This document shows positions 43,564 to 53,299 of a stretch of 64,000 nucleotides of DNA, piece by piece (positions within the stretch are counted from its first letter, which is position 1; each line of letters opens with the position of its first letter). A program made the position numbers and the translations under genes. The DNA comes from Streptomyces cylindrosporus (GTDB lineage Bacteria; Actinomycetota; Actinomycetes; Streptomycetales; Streptomycetaceae): NCBI RefSeq assembly GCF_022698165.1, contig NZ_JALDAY010000001.1:868001-932000 (forward strand), given 5' to 3'. The notes below the pieces were generated by a model. The model searched no databases. It saw nothing but the letters and a program-made list of their open reading frames with translations, and was not told the DNA's origin.

Positions 43564-45296
43564 GCATCCTCAACGAACCCCAGGGTGCCGCGGCAGCAGG
43601 GTCCCACTACGCGGACGAGCTGCCGGTCAGGCGCAAGCAGCCCGGCAACGTCGTGATCAAGTGGCTGACGACCACTGACCACAAGACGATCGGAACGCTG
43701 TACCTCGTCACCTCGTTCGCGTTCTTCCTGATCGGCGGCGTCATGGCGCTGCTGATGCGCGCCGAGCTCGCCCGGCCCGGTCTGCAGATCATGTCGAACG
43801 AGCAGTTCAACCAGGCGTTCACGATGCACGGCACGATCATGCTGCTGATGTTCGCGACGCCGCTGTTCGCCGGCTTCACGAACTGGATCATGCCGCTGCA
43901 GATCGGCGCGCCCGACGTGGCGTTCCCGCGGCTGAACATGTTCGCCTACTGGCTCTACCTGTTCGGCTCCACCATCGCGGTCGGCGGCTTCCTCACCCCG
44001 CAGGGCGCGGCCGACTTCGGCTGGTTCGCCTACAGCCCGCTGTCGGACGCGGTCCGCTCGCCGGGCGTCGGCGCCGACATGTGGATCATGGGTCTGGCCT
44101 TCTCCGGCTTCGGCACCATCCTCGGTGCGGTCAACTTCATCACCACGATCATCTGCATGCGCGCGCCGGGCATGACCATGTTCCGCATGCCGATCTTCGT
44201 GTGGAACGTGCTGCTGACCGCCGTGCTCGTCCTGCTCGCCTTCCCCGTCCTCGCCGCCGCGCTGTTCGCGCTGGAGGCGGATCGGAAATTCGGGGCACAC
44301 GTCTTCGACTCGGCCAACGGCGGAGCGTTGCTGTGGCAGCACCTCTTCTGGTTCTTCGGCCACCCAGAGGTGTACATCATCGCGCTGCCGTTCTTCGGCA
44401 TCATCTCCGAGGTCATCCCGGTCTTCTCCCGTAAGCCGATGTTCGGCTACATGGGCCTGATCGGCGCGACCATCGCGATCGCCGGCCTCTCGGTGACGGT
44501 GTGGGCGCACCACATGTACGTCACCGGCGGTGTGCTCCTGCCGTTCTTCTCCTTCATGACGTTCCTCATCGCCGTACCGACCGGCGTGAAGTTCTTCAAC
44601 TGGATCGGAACGATGTGGAAGGGGTCGTTGTCCTTCGAGACCCCGATGCTCTGGGCGACCGGCTTCCTCATCACCTTCACCTTCGGTGGTCTGACCGGCG
44701 TCATCCTGGCCTCGCCGCCGCTGGACTTCCACGTCTCCGACTCGTACTTCGTGGTGGCGCACTTCCACTACGTCGTCTTCGGCACCGTGGTGTTCGCGAT
44801 GTTCTCCGGCTTCCACTTCTGGTGGCCGAAGATGACCGGCAAGATGCTGGACGAGCGGCTCGGCAAGATCACCTTCTGGACGCTGTTCATCGGCTTCCAC
44901 ACCACGTTCCTGGTGCAGCACTGGCTGGGCGCCGAGGGCATGCCGCGTCGTTACGCGGACTACCTCGCGGCCGACGGCTTCACCGCGCTGAACACGGTCT
45001 CGACGATCGGTTCGTTCCTGCTCGGCCTGTCGATCCTGCCGTTCCTCTACAACGTGTGGAAGACGGCCAAGTACGGCAAGCCGGTCGGCGTCGACGACCC
45101 GTGGGGCTACGGCCGCTCGCTCGAGTGGGCGACGTCCTGCCCGCCGCCGCGGCACAACTTCCTCACCCTGCCGCGGATCCGCAGCGAATCCCCGGCGTTC
45201 GACCTGCATCACCCTGAGATCGCCGCTCTCGACCAGCTCGAGAACGCCCCTCACGGTGAGAAGGCTCTGGCTGGTGGCAAGGAGGCCGGCAAGTGA
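43560..45296 (+). CDS. ctaD: Cytochrome c oxidase subunit I
   Basis: The 578-residue catalytic subunit has twelve membrane helices. The heme a and heme a3-CuB ligands are visible in [26 protein letters not shown] (the cross-linked His-Tyr pair), [10 protein letters not shown] and [11 protein letters not shown]. It reduces oxygen to water and pumps protons. The C-terminus (about 535-578) is a charged cytosolic tail that ends in Lys-rich repeats. The GTG start overlaps the ctaC stop, and its own stop overlaps ctaF in the same way, so all three are translationally coupled. Confidence 0.97.
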   Translation: MSILNEPQGAAAAGSHYADELPVRRKQPGNVVIKWLTTTDHKTIGTLYLVTSFAFFLIGGVMALLMRAELARPGLQIMSNEQFNQAFTMHGTIMLLMFATPLFAGFTNWIMPLQIGAPDVAFPRLNMFAYWLYLFGSTIAVGGFLTPQGAADFGWFAYSPLSDAVRSPGVGADMWIMGLAFSGFGTILGAVNFITTIICMRAPGMTMFRMPIFVWNVLLTAVLVLLAFPVLAAALFALEADRKFGAHVFDSANGGALLWQHLFWFFGHPEVYIIALPFFGIISEVIPVFSRKPMFGYMGLIGATIAIAGLSVTVWAHHMYVTGGVLLPFFSFMTFLIAVPTGVKFFNWIGTMWKGSLSFETPMLWATGFLITFTFGGLTGVILASPPLDFHVSDSYFVVAHFHYVVFGTVVFAMFSGFHFWWPKMTGKMLDERLGKITFWTLFIGFHTTFLVQHWLGAEGMPRRYADYLAADGFTALNTVSTIGSFLLGLSILPFLYNVWKTAKYGKPVGVDDPWGYGRSLEWATSCPPPRHNFLTLPRIRSESPAFDLHHPEIAALDQLENAPHGEKALAGGKEAGK

Positions 45297-45691
45297 AGAT
45301 CCAGGGCAAGATGTTCATGTGGCTGAGCGTCTTCGTCCTCGCCATGGCTGTCGTCTATGGCGTGTGGTCGAAGGAGGCGGCCGGTACCACGGCGCTCTTC
45401 ATGGCCTTCGGCCTGTGCATCATGATCGGCTTCTACCTGGGCTTCACCGCCCGGCGGGTCGACGTGGGCGCGCAGGACAACAAGGAGGCGGACGTCGCGG
45501 ACGACGCCGGCGAGGTCGGGTTCTTCAGCCCGCACAGCTGGCAGCCGCTCGCCCTCGGCGTCGGTGGCGCGCTGGCCTTCCTGGCCATCGCCATCGGCTG
45601 GTGGCTGCTCTACTTCTCGGCGCCGATCATCATGATCGGTCTGTACGGCTGGGTCTTCGAGTACTACCGCGGTGAGAACCGCACCCAGTAG
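45293..45691 (+). CDS. ctaF: Cytochrome c oxidase subunit IV (actinobacterial type)
   Basis: The 132-residue membrane protein has four hydrophobic helices: [59 protein letters not shown] and [14 protein letters not shown]. This matches the small fourth subunit of the aa3 oxidase in actinobacteria. The loop between helices 2 and 3 is acidic ([15 protein letters not shown]). It begins with GTG and overlaps ctaD. A terminator follows 19 bp downstream. Confidence 0.92.
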   Translation: MKIQGKMFMWLSVFVLAMAVVYGVWSKEAAGTTALFMAFGLCIMIGFYLGFTARRVDVGAQDNKEADVADDAGEVGFFSPHSWQPLALGVGGALAFLAIAIGWWLLYFSAPIIMIGLYGWVFEYYRGENRTQ

Positions 45692-45709
45692 CACGAGCTG
45701 AGCTCACAG

Positions 45710-45743
45710 GAGCCCGGACACTCCGTCAGGAGGGTCCGGGCTC
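45710..45743 (+). terminator. Terminator after ctaF with a T-rich tail
   Basis: GAGCCCGGAC (45710-45719) pairs with GTCCGGGCTC (45734-45743). The tail CTGCTTTTG is unusually T-rich for this genome, so it may be an intrinsic terminator that splits the oxidase locus. Confidence 0.82.
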
Positions 45744-45809
45744 CTGCTTTTGCCGCAGCGCGGGTCGCTCGTACGAGTTACCCCGCGCGCCGTCCTTGAC
45801 CGACGTCCA

Positions 45810-45815
45810 TAGCGT
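45810..45815 (+). promoter_or_regulatory. -10 element TAGCGT for a probable leaderless transcript
   Basis: TAGCGT lies 7 nt before the ATG of the L,D-transpeptidase gene. No ribosome site is visible. Confidence 0.45.
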
Positions 45816-45822
45816 GATGGTC

Positions 45823-47085
45823 ATGAACCACACTCCGCGCACCCGCACCGTCGTCAGCTGCACGCTGCTGGTGATCGCCCTCGGCGCGGGCGGCACCGCT
45901 TGCGGCAGCGGCGGCAACCCGCTGACCGCCAAGCCGTACGACGCGTCGGACCAGATCTCCTTCAACGGCCCCTCCGGCGACGGGAAGAAGGCCGACCCGG
46001 ACAAGCCCCTGGAAGTCACCGCCGAGGACGACGACGGCCGTATCACGGACGTCACCGCCACGGACGCCACAGGACGCTATGTGACGGGCGAACTCAACGC
46101 CGACGGCACCCGCTGGCACAGCACCTCCCCGCTCGCCGCCAACGCCCACTACACGCTGCGGGTGAGCACCGAGGACGAGGACGGGGCGCCCGGCCGCAAG
46201 GTGCTCGCCTTCGACACCAGCAGGCCCACCACCAAGAAGACCCTGAAGGTGACGTTCGGGCCCAAGTCCGGCAAGTACGGCGTAGGCCAGCCCATCACCG
46301 CCGAACTCGACCGGCCGGTCAAGGACAAGGCGCAGCGCGCCGTCGTCGAACGGGCCCTGAGGGTCGACTCCGTGCCCGCCGTCGAAGGCGCCTGGCACTG
46401 GGTGGACGACAAGGAACTCCACTACCGCCCCAAGGACTACTGGCCCGCCCACGCCACCGTCACGGTCCACAGCAACCTGGACGGCGTGAAGATCGGCGAC
46501 CGGCTGTGGGGCGCGAAGTCCAAGCCCCTGAAGATCGGCATCGGCGACAAGGTCGTCGCCCTCACCGACGCCTCGTCGCACTCCATGACGGTCTACAAGA
46601 ACGGCGAGGAGATCAACGAGATCCCCGTCACCACCGGCAAGCCCGGCTTCGAGACCCGCAACGGCGTCAAAGTGGTGCTGGGCAAGGAGTACTTCGTACG
46701 CATGCGCGGCACCACGGTCGGCATCGCCGAGGGCTCCGCGGACTCGTACGACCTCCCGGTCTACTACGCCACCCGCGTCACCTGGAGCGGCGAGTACGTG
46801 CACGCCGCGCCCTGGTCGGTCGGCTCGCAGGGCTACGAGAACGTCAGCCACGGCTGCACCGGCATGAGCACGTCCAACGCCGAGTGGTTCTTCGACCACA
46901 TCAACGAAGGCGACGTCGTGAAGGTCGTCAACTCCAACGGCGACACCATGGAGACCTTCGGCAACGGCTTCGGCGACTGGAACATGGGCTGGAAGAAGTG
47001 GCGCTCGGGCAGCGCCCTGATCGCCGGCACCCCGGACGGCCCGAGCCCCGCCCAGGTGGCGAGGCTCAGGCCGGAAAGCGTCTAG
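45823..47085 (+). CDS. L,D-transpeptidase lipoprotein (YkuD domain with Ig-like domains)
   Basis: The 420-residue lipoprotein has a signal with lipobox GTAC. Two Ig-like domains follow (about residues 45-135 and 140-245), then a YkuD catalytic domain with HAAPWSVGSQGYENVSHGCTGMS, where the HGC Cys is the nucleophile. The C-terminal extension (WNMGWKKWRSG) matches mycobacterial LdtMt2-type enzymes. It makes 3-3 cross-links in peptidoglycan outside the cell. It sits inside the oxidase locus and is probably transcribed alone from a leaderless promoter. The last 4 bp overlap the convergent receiver gene. Confidence 0.92.
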   Translation: MNHTPRTRTVVSCTLLVIALGAGGTACGSGGNPLTAKPYDASDQISFNGPSGDGKKADPDKPLEVTAEDDDGRITDVTATDATGRYVTGELNADGTRWHSTSPLAANAHYTLRVSTEDEDGAPGRKVLAFDTSRPTTKKTLKVTFGPKSGKYGVGQPITAELDRPVKDKAQRAVVERALRVDSVPAVEGAWHWVDDKELHYRPKDYWPAHATVTVHSNLDGVKIGDRLWGAKSKPLKIGIGDKVVALTDASSHSMTVYKNGEEINEIPVTTGKPGFETRNGVKVVLGKEYFVRMRGTTVGIAEGSADSYDLPVYYATRVTWSGEYVHAAPWSVGSQGYENVSHGCTGMSTSNAEWFFDHINEGDVVKVVNSNGDTMETFGNGFGDWNMGWKKWRSGSALIAGTPDGPSPAQVARLRPESV

Positions 47086-47486
47086 GCGCTCTGCTGCAGC
47101 CGCTTGTGACGCAGCAGGGAGGCCAGGGCCGAGGCGAACTCCACCGGGTCCACCGGGTGCGTCACCGCCGCGTCCGCACGGCTCCAGGTCGCCAGCCACG
47201 CGTCCTGGGGCCGGCCGATCAGCAGCAGCACCGGCGGGCAGTTGAAGACCTCGTCCTTGATCTGCCGGCACACGCCCATGCCGCCCATGGGTACGGCCTC
47301 GCCGTCCAGGACACAGACGTCGATCCCGCCCTTGTCCAGCTCCTTGAGGACGGCGGCGGGCGTCGCGCACTCCACGAACTCGACGACGGGGACGTCCGGC
47401 GCAGGCCTGCGTCCGGTCGCCAGCCGGACCTGTTCGCGGGTGTTGGAGTCATCGCTGTAGACCAGCACCGTGGCGGTCGCCTGCAT
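47082..47486 (-). CDS. Atypical receiver-domain protein without output domain
   Basis: The 134-residue protein folds as a CheY-like receiver: TATVLVYSDDSNTREQ with the acidic pair, VCVLDGEAVPMGG with a possible phospho-acceptor Asp, VLLLIGRPQDAW and the final VTHPVDPVEFASAL. The Thr/Ser after strand 4 is replaced by IGR, and the Lys of strand 5 is replaced by His in THPVDP. It may not be phosphorylated in the usual way. GGAGG precedes the ATG by 4 nt. It is a single gene against the orientation of the respiratory genes on both sides. Similar one-domain proteins occur at this place in other Streptomyces, as far as I recall. Confidence 0.8.
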   Translation of the reverse strand: MQATATVLVYSDDSNTREQVRLATGRRPAPDVPVVEFVECATPAAVLKELDKGGIDVCVLDGEAVPMGGMGVCRQIKDEVFNCPPVLLLIGRPQDAWLATWSRADAAVTHPVDPVEFASALASLLRHKRLQQSA

Positions 47487-47664
47487 CGTTCCTCCGCATC
47501 GTTGGTCGGGAACATCGGTTGCCGATGGGGCGGATGCTACTCCCATGAACACCGCGTCAACACCTGTTGGAACACGGCTTCGATGGGCCATACGGGCAGT
47601 ACACACGGTGCGAACACTCCGAACGGCACCCCCCGGAGTGAGGGCGGGATAAGCGACCGACATA

Positions 47665-48285
47665 ATGTCGGTCGTGGCGACAGCAACGACAGTAGAAACC
47701 GGGCACGCGCACCCGTCGGTCAACCGGCCGAACCTCACCAGCGTCGGAACCATCATCTGGCTGAGTTCCGAGCTGATGTTCTTCGCGGCCCTCTTCGCGA
47801 TGTACTTCACCCTGCGATCGGTGACCGGTCCGGATCACTGGAAGGAGATGGCGAGCCATCTCAACCTTCCGTTCTCCGCGACCAACACCACGATCCTGGT
47901 GCTCTCCTCCCTCACCTGCCAGCTCGGCGTCTTCGCCGCCGAGCGCGGGGACGTGAAGAAGCTCCGGGGCTGGTTCATCGTCACCTTCGTCATGGGTGCG
48001 ATCTTCATCGGCGGTCAGATCTTCGAGTACACGGAGCTGGTGAAGAAGGACGGGCTGTCCCTGTCCTCCGACCCGTACGGCTCGGTGTTCTACCTGACCA
48101 CCGGGTTCCACGGCATGCACGTGACGGGCGGCCTCATCGCCTTCCTGTTCGTCCTCGGCCGCACCTACGCGGCGAAGAGGTTCACCCACGAGCAGGCGAC
48201 CGCGGCCATCGTCGTGTCCTACTACTGGCACTTCGTCGATGTCGTGTGGATCGGCCTCTTCGCCACGATCTACCTGATCAAGTAG
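47665..48285 (+). CDS. ctaE: Cytochrome c oxidase subunit III
   Basis: The 206-residue subunit III is the short five-helix form. Landmarks are [22 protein letters not shown] with the conserved Glu, [27 protein letters not shown] and [15 protein letters not shown]. It stabilises subunit I. It is separated from ctaC-D-F by the transpeptidase and receiver genes, an order known in actinobacteria. It is followed by qcrC 81 bp on. The ATG has no clear ribosome site, but a GTG 3 codons on is also possible. Confidence 0.95.
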   Translation: MSVVATATTVETGHAHPSVNRPNLTSVGTIIWLSSELMFFAALFAMYFTLRSVTGPDHWKEMASHLNLPFSATNTTILVLSSLTCQLGVFAAERGDVKKLRGWFIVTFVMGAIFIGGQIFEYTELVKKDGLSLSSDPYGSVFYLTTGFHGMHVTGGLIAFLFVLGRTYAAKRFTHEQATAAIVVSYYWHFVDVVWIGLFATIYLIK

Positions 48286-48366
48286 CCGGGGCCTGTTCCC
48301 GCGTGCGCCGGGCAGGCGCACAACCCACAAGCATCGACGCAGAAGATCCTGACACCGGGGTAATCC

Positions 48367-49176
48367 GTGAAAAAGCTCTCCGCACGACGACGCCATCCGC
48401 TGGCGGCGGTCGTCGTCCTACTCCTCGCGCTGGCGGCCACTGGGGGGCTGTACGCCGCGTTCGCGCCCGCGAGCAAGGCGCAGGCCGATGAAACCTCCCA
48501 GTCTCTCGCCATCGACGAGGGCAAGAAGCTCTACTCCGTAGGCTGCGCTACGTGCCACGGAACCGGCGGTCAGGGCACCTCCGACGGCCCGAGCCTGGTC
48601 GGCGTGGGCTCCGCCGCCGTCGACTTCCAGGTCGGCACCGGTCGTATGCCGGCCCAGCAGCCGGGCGCGCAGATCCCGCGCAAGAAGGTCATCTACAGCC
48701 AGGCCGAGATCGACCAGCTGGCCGCGTACATCGCGTCGCTGGGCGCCGGCCCGACGGTCCCCACGAAGGCGCAGTACGGCCCCGACGGTGCCGACATCGC
48801 CAAGGGCGGCGAGCTGTTCCGCACCAACTGCGCGCAGTGCCACAACTTCACCGGCAAGGGCGGCGCGCTGACGCACGGCAAGTTCGCGCCGAGCCTCGAG
48901 GGCGTCGACCCGAAGCACATCTACGAGGCCATGCAGACCGGCCCGCAGAACATGCCGTCGTTCCCCGACACCACGCTGTCGGAGCAGAACAAGAAGGACA
49001 TCATCGCGTACCTGAACGCGGTCAACGGTGACGACACCGAGAGCCCCGGCGGCCTTGAGCTGGGCGGTCTCGGCCCGGTCTCCGAGGGCCTGTTCGCCTG
49101 GATCTTCGGACTCGGCGCGCTGATCGCGGTCGCCGTCTGGGTCGCCGCTCGGACCGCAAAGGCCAAGAAGTCATGA
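48367..49176 (+). CDS. qcrC: Menaquinol-cytochrome c reductase diheme cytochrome c subunit
   Basis: The 269-residue QcrC has an N-terminal anchor helix, two c-type heme motifs (CATCH, Cys60-His64, and CAQCH, Cys155-His159) and a C-terminal helix (LFAWIFGLGALIAVAVWVAA). Two heme domains in one chain replace the free cytochrome c of other bacteria and link the bc1-type complex directly to the aa3 oxidase. Met ligands are plausible in RMPAQQ and NMPSFPD. The GTG start follows a weak GGGG. It overlaps qcrA by 4 bp. Confidence 0.95.
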   Translation: MKKLSARRRHPLAAVVVLLLALAATGGLYAAFAPASKAQADETSQSLAIDEGKKLYSVGCATCHGTGGQGTSDGPSLVGVGSAAVDFQVGTGRMPAQQPGAQIPRKKVIYSQAEIDQLAAYIASLGAGPTVPTKAQYGPDGADIAKGGELFRTNCAQCHNFTGKGGALTHGKFAPSLEGVDPKHIYEAMQTGPQNMPSFPDTTLSEQNKKDIIAYLNAVNGDDTESPGGLELGGLGPVSEGLFAWIFGLGALIAVAVWVAARTAKAKKS

Positions 49177-50228
49177 GTAGCCAAGACATTCCAGAAGAGA
49201 ACCTGCCCGCTGAGCAGGACGCGCACGGCGCGGTAAGCGTCGCGGACGACAAGGACCCGTTCGCGGATCCCGGTCTGCCCCCGCACGAGCACCGGATCCA
49301 GGACATCGACGAGCGGGCCGCCAAGCGGTCCGAGCGCACGGTGGCCATGCTGTTCACGGTCTCGATGCTCGCCACGGTCGGCTTCATCGCCTCGTACGTG
49401 GGGATCCCGCACGACAAGGCGATCTACGTCTTCCCGATCGGCCACATCAACGCGCTGAACTTCGCGCTGGGCCTGACCCTGGGCCTCGCGCTGTTCTCCA
49501 TCGGCGCCGGCGCGGTCCACTGGGCCCGCACCCTGATGTCCGACGAGGAGATCGCCGACGAGCGGCACCCGATCGAGGCCCCGCCCGAGGTCAAGGCCAA
49601 GGTCATGGCCGACTTCAAGCAGGGCGCCAAGGAGTCCGCGCTCGGCCGCCGCAAGCTGATCCGCAACACGATGTTCGGCGCGCTGGCCCTGTTCCCGCTC
49701 TCCGGCGTCATGCTGCTGCGCGACCTCGGCCCGCTGCCGGGGACCAAGCTCCGCCACACGCTGTGGTCCAAGGGCAAGCTGCTCGTCAACATGAACACCA
49801 ACGAGCCGCTGCGTCCCGCTGACGTCGCGGTCGGCTCGCTCACCTTCGCCAAGCCCGAGGGCCTGGAGGAGCACGACGAGAACTTCCAGACCGAGATCGC
49901 CAAGGCGGCCCTGATGATCGTCCGGCTCCAGCCGGCCAACATCAAGGACAAGCGCGAGCTCGAGTGGTCGCACGAGGGCATCGTGGCGTACTCGAAGATC
50001 TGCACCCACGTCGGTTGCCCGATCTCCCTGTACGAGCAGCAGACGCACCACGTGCTGTGCCCCTGCCACCAGTCCACCTTCGACCTCTCCGACGGTGCCC
50101 GAGTGATCTTCGGCCCCGCCGGTCACGCCCTGCCGCAGCTGCGCATCGGCGTGAACGACGAGGGCTACCTCGAGGCGCTCGGCGACTTCGAAGAGCCCGT
50201 CGGTCCTGCATTCTGGGAGCGCGGATGA
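49173..50228 (+). CDS. qcrA: Menaquinol-cytochrome c reductase Rieske iron-sulfur subunit
   Basis: The 351-residue subunit is the long actinobacterial Rieske protein. A charged N-terminal tail (1-55) is followed by three helices (about 55-80, 92-113 and 165-182) instead of one, and then the Rieske domain. Ligands are Cys277 and His279 (CTHVGC) and Cys296 and His299 (CPCH); Cys282 and Cys298 form the disulfide. It oxidises menaquinol with QcrB. The ATG overlaps qcrC and the stop overlaps qcrB (ATGA). Confidence 0.96.
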   Translation: MSSQDIPEENLPAEQDAHGAVSVADDKDPFADPGLPPHEHRIQDIDERAAKRSERTVAMLFTVSMLATVGFIASYVGIPHDKAIYVFPIGHINALNFALGLTLGLALFSIGAGAVHWARTLMSDEEIADERHPIEAPPEVKAKVMADFKQGAKESALGRRKLIRNTMFGALALFPLSGVMLLRDLGPLPGTKLRHTLWSKGKLLVNMNTNEPLRPADVAVGSLTFAKPEGLEEHDENFQTEIAKAALMIVRLQPANIKDKRELEWSHEGIVAYSKICTHVGCPISLYEQQTHHVLCPCHQSTFDLSDGARVIFGPAGHALPQLRIGVNDEGYLEALGDFEEPVGPAFWERG

Positions 50229-51859
50229 GCACCAACACCAGCACCGAGGCCCGGCGCGGCAAAGCGCCGGCCGGCGAGCGCGTCGCCGACTGGGCCGACG
50301 GCCGGCTGGGGATCTACTCCCTGGCCAAGACCAACATGCGCAAGATCTTCCCCGACCACTGGTCGTTCATGTTGGGCGAAGTGTGCATGTACAGCTTCAT
50401 CATCCTCATCCTCACGGGTGTGTACCTGACGCTGTTCTTCCACCCGTCGATGAACGAGGTGGAGTACCACGGCAGCTACATCCCGCTGCAGGGCCAGATG
50501 ATGTCCGAGGCGTTCAACTCGACCCTGCACATCTCCTTCGACGTGCGCGGCGGTCTGCTGATCCGGCAGATCCACCACTGGGCCGCGCTGATCTTCCTCG
50601 CCGGCATGTTCGTGCACATGATGCGCGTGTTCTTCACCGGCGCGTTCCGCAAGCCGCGTGAGGTCAACTGGCTGTTCGGCTTCCTGCTGCTCGTCCTGGG
50701 CATGTTCACCGGCTTCACCGGCTACTCGCTCCCGGACGACCTGCTCTCCGGCACCGGTGTCCGCTTCATGGAGGGCGCGATCCTGTCCGTGCCGATCGTC
50801 GGCACGTACCTGTCGATGTTCCTCTTCGGCGGCGAGTTCCCCGGCGGCGACTTCGTGGCCCGGTTCTACTCGGTCCACATCCTGCTGCTGCCGGGCATCA
50901 TGCTCGGCCTGATGGTGGGCCACCTGATCCTGGTCTTCTACCACAAGCACACGCAGTTCGCGGGCCCCGGCAAGACGAACAACAACGTCGTCGGCATGCC
51001 CCTGCTGCCGGTGTACATGGCGAAGGCCGGCGGCTTCTTCTTCCTGGTCTTCGGCGTCATCACGGCCATCGCGGCGATCGCCTCGATCAACCCGATCTGG
51101 TCCATGGGCCCCTACCGTCCCGACCAGGTGTCCACCGGCGCCCAGCCCGACTGGTACATGGGCTTCTCCGAGGGCCTGATCCGTACGATGCCGGGCTGGG
51201 AGATCAACCTCTGGGGCCACACGCTCGTCCTGGGCGTGTTCATCCCGCTGGTGATCTTCCCGCTGGTCCTGGTCGCGATCGCGGTCTACCCGTTCATCGA
51301 GTCCTGGGTCACCGGCGACAAGCGCGAGCACCACATCCTGGACCGTCCGCGCAACGCCCCGACGCGCACCGCGTTCGGCGCCGCGTGGATCTCCTGGTAC
51401 TTCGTGCTGATGATCGGTGGCGGCAACGACCTGTGGGCCACGCACTTCCACCTGTCGATCAACGCGATCACCTGGTTCGTGCGCGTCGGCTTCTTCGTCG
51501 TGCCGGTGCTGGTCTTCATCGCCACCAAGCGGATCTGCCTCGGCCTCCAGCGCCGTGACCGGGACAAGGTGCTGCACGGCCGCGAGTCCGGCATCATCAA
51601 GCGCCTGCCGCACGGTGAGTTCATCGAGGTGCACGAGCCGCTCAGCCAGGACGCGCTGCACACCCTCACCGCGCACGAGCAGTACAAGCCGGTCGAGATC
51701 GGCCCGACGGTCGACGAGAACGGCGTCGAGCGCAAGGTGAAGGGCACCGAGAAGCTGCGCGCCAAGCTCAGCGAGGCGTACTACGGCGAGGAGTCCCAGA
51801 TTCCGAAGCCGACCGTCGAGGAGTACAAGGAGATCACGAGCGGCCACGGCCACCACTGA
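50225..51859 (+). CDS. qcrB: Menaquinol-cytochrome c reductase cytochrome b subunit
   Basis: The 544-residue subunit has an N-terminal cytochrome b6-like part with heme ligands in IHHWAALIFLAGMFVHMM and FYSVHILLLPGIMLGLMVGH. A C-terminal subunit-IV-like part contains PDWYMGF, the PEWY-like quinol-site variant seen in actinobacteria. The last 120 residues form a hydrophilic tail with KLSEAYYGEE. It oxidises menaquinol and passes electrons to QcrA. It overlaps qcrA by 4 bp. A 15-bp terminator follows. Confidence 0.97.
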   Translation: MSTNTSTEARRGKAPAGERVADWADGRLGIYSLAKTNMRKIFPDHWSFMLGEVCMYSFIILILTGVYLTLFFHPSMNEVEYHGSYIPLQGQMMSEAFNSTLHISFDVRGGLLIRQIHHWAALIFLAGMFVHMMRVFFTGAFRKPREVNWLFGFLLLVLGMFTGFTGYSLPDDLLSGTGVRFMEGAILSVPIVGTYLSMFLFGGEFPGGDFVARFYSVHILLLPGIMLGLMVGHLILVFYHKHTQFAGPGKTNNNVVGMPLLPVYMAKAGGFFFLVFGVITAIAAIASINPIWSMGPYRPDQVSTGAQPDWYMGFSEGLIRTMPGWEINLWGHTLVLGVFIPLVIFPLVLVAIAVYPFIESWVTGDKREHHILDRPRNAPTRTAFGAAWISWYFVLMIGGGNDLWATHFHLSINAITWFVRVGFFVVPVLVFIATKRICLGLQRRDRDKVLHGRESGIIKRLPHGEFIEVHEPLSQDALHTLTAHEQYKPVEIGPTVDENGVERKVKGTEKLRAKLSEAYYGEESQIPKPTVEEYKEITSGHGHH

Positions 51860-51894
51860 TCCCCGCCTGTCGCTGCGCTCGCCACAGCGCGGCA

Positions 51895-51929
51895 GAAGGG
51901 CCCCGTCCGGTGTTCGGACGGGGCCCTTC
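51895..51929 (+). terminator. Strong terminator after qcrB
   Basis: GAAGGGCCCCGTCCG (51895-51909) pairs with CGGACGGGGCCCTTC (51915-51929) around a 5-nt loop. It is a perfect 15-bp stem that closes the respiratory locus. Confidence 0.9.
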
Positions 51930-52000
51930 TCCATGCCCTGAGCTGGATAGGGTGGGGCTCACCACTGTTTTCCGGTTCTACGACGACCAGGAGCGGCCTT

Positions 52001-53065
52001 ATGAGCGCTGTGACCCCCGCTGGAGGCGACACCGCGGCGGGCCGTTCCTGGCCCGCCCTGCTGAACGGTCTGCTCGCCGGCCGGGACCTGAGCACCGACG
52101 ACACCGCCTGGGCGATGGACCTGATGATGCGCGGCGAGGCGACCGACGCGCAGATCGCCGGGTTCGTGGTGGCGCTGCGGGCCAAGGGCGAGACCGTCGA
52201 GGAGATCAACGGCCTGGTCCGGACGATGTACGAGCACGCGAACGTGATCGAGGTGCCGGGCCCGACCGTCGACATCGTCGGCACGGGCGGCGACGGCGCG
52301 AAGACCGTCAACATCTCCACGATGTCGTCGATCGTCGTCGCCGGCACCGGCGCCCGGGTCGTCAAGCACGGCAACCGCGCCGCGTCCTCCGCGTCCGGCG
52401 CGTCCGACGTGCTGGAGAAGCTGGGCGTCAATCTGGAGCTGCCGGTGCGGCGGGTGCCCCAGGTGGCCGAGGAGGCCGGGATCACCTTCTGCTTCGCCAT
52501 CAAGTTCCACCCGGCGCTGCGTCATGTGGGCGCCGCCCGCGGCCAGTTGGGCATCCGTACGGTGTTCAACGCGCTCGGCCCGCTGACCAACCCCGCGAAG
52601 GTGCGGGCGCAGGCCGTCGGTGTCGCCGACCCGCGCATGGCACCGATCGTCGCCGGCGTCTTCGCCGAGCGCGGCAACTCCTCGCTGGTCTTCCGGGGCG
52701 ACGACGGCCTCGACGAGCTGACGACCACGGCGACCTCGCACGTCTGGGTCGTCCGGGACGGCAAGGTCACCGAGGAGACCTTCGACCCGCGTGACGTCGG
52801 CATCGAGCTGGTCCCGGTGGAGGCCCTGCGCGGCGGCGACCCCTCGTACAACGCGGAGGTCGCCCGGCGCCTCCTGGACGGCGAGACGGGCCCGGTCCGG
52901 GACGCCGTACTCCTGAACTCTGCGGCGGCCCTCGTCGCCCTCGACCCGGGTCCCGGCACGCTGGCCGAGCAGATCAGCGCCGGAATGGCGAAGGCGGCCG
53001 AGTCGATCGACTCCGGGTCGGCCAAGCGGGCGCTGGACCGCTGGGTGGCGGCCAGCAACGCGTAA
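52001..53065 (+). CDS. trpD: Anthranilate phosphoribosyltransferase
   Basis: The 354-residue TrpD transfers phosphoribose to anthranilate in tryptophan synthesis. Motifs are [21 protein letters not shown] (PRPP-binding, about residues 86-106), [40 protein letters not shown] and [12 protein letters not shown]. Length and motifs are normal. CAGGAGCG lies upstream of the ATG. No other trp gene is near, as is usual for this scattered pathway in Streptomyces. A terminator hairpin follows. Confidence 0.95.
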   Translation: MSAVTPAGGDTAAGRSWPALLNGLLAGRDLSTDDTAWAMDLMMRGEATDAQIAGFVVALRAKGETVEEINGLVRTMYEHANVIEVPGPTVDIVGTGGDGAKTVNISTMSSIVVAGTGARVVKHGNRAASSASGASDVLEKLGVNLELPVRRVPQVAEEAGITFCFAIKFHPALRHVGAARGQLGIRTVFNALGPLTNPAKVRAQAVGVADPRMAPIVAGVFAERGNSSLVFRGDDGLDELTTTATSHVWVVRDGKVTEETFDPRDVGIELVPVEALRGGDPSYNAEVARRLLDGETGPVRDAVLLNSAAALVALDPGPGTLAEQISAGMAKAAESIDSGSAKRALDRWVAASNA

Positions 53066-53077
53066 CCGCCGCGAGGT

Positions 53078-53113
53078 GCGGTCCCGCAATCCGGACACGA
53101 GTTGCGGGACCGC
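53078..53113 (+). terminator. Terminator after trpD
   Basis: GCGGTCCCGCAA (53078-53089) pairs with TTGCGGGACCGC (53102-53113) around a 12-nt loop. The right arm contains TTGCGG, which could also be the -35 box of the riboswitch transcript (TACGTT at 53126-53131, spacing 18). Confidence 0.75.
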
Positions 53114-53140
53114 GATCACTTCACGTACGTTCCCGTACCA

Positions 53141-53259
53141 GGTCATGAGTGACAGTCATGAGGCCCCGGCCGACTGTCCGGCAACCCTCCGTCCGTGGCG
53201 GGGTGCCCCGGGTGAAGACCAGGCCGTAGGCAGCGAGGTCTACGGCAAGCGCGGGCCCC
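53141..53259 (+). promoter_or_regulatory. SAM-IV riboswitch
   Basis: The leader starts GGTCATGAG and closes P1 with GAAGACC (53214-53220). Inside are the SAM core elements GGCCCCGGCC, CCGGCAACCCTCC and GGGGTGCCCCGGGTGA, which match the SAM-IV consensus of actinomycetes. A hairpin GCCGTAG/CTACGGC (53223-53229/53240-53246) and the tail GCAAGCGCGGG-CCC complete the SAM-IV-specific part. It binds S-adenosylmethionine and should switch off the class V aminotransferase gene when SAM is high. The tail GGGCCCC runs into the expression platform. Confidence 0.88.
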
Positions 53260-53291
53260 TCTCGAAACCAGGGGTCCTGGTCGTTCGAGGG
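53253..53291 (+). promoter_or_regulatory. Expression platform with two mutually exclusive helices
   Basis: Helix A pairs GGGCCCCT (53253-53260) with AGGGGTCC (53270-53277), 8 bp with one GU. Helix B pairs CTCTCGAA (53259-53266) with TTCGAGGG (53284-53291), 8 bp with one GU. They share bases, so only one can form. Helix B hides the GAGGGAG ribosome site of the 6-codon ORF. This supports translational control. Confidence 0.55.
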
Positions 53292-53299
53292 AGTCTTCC

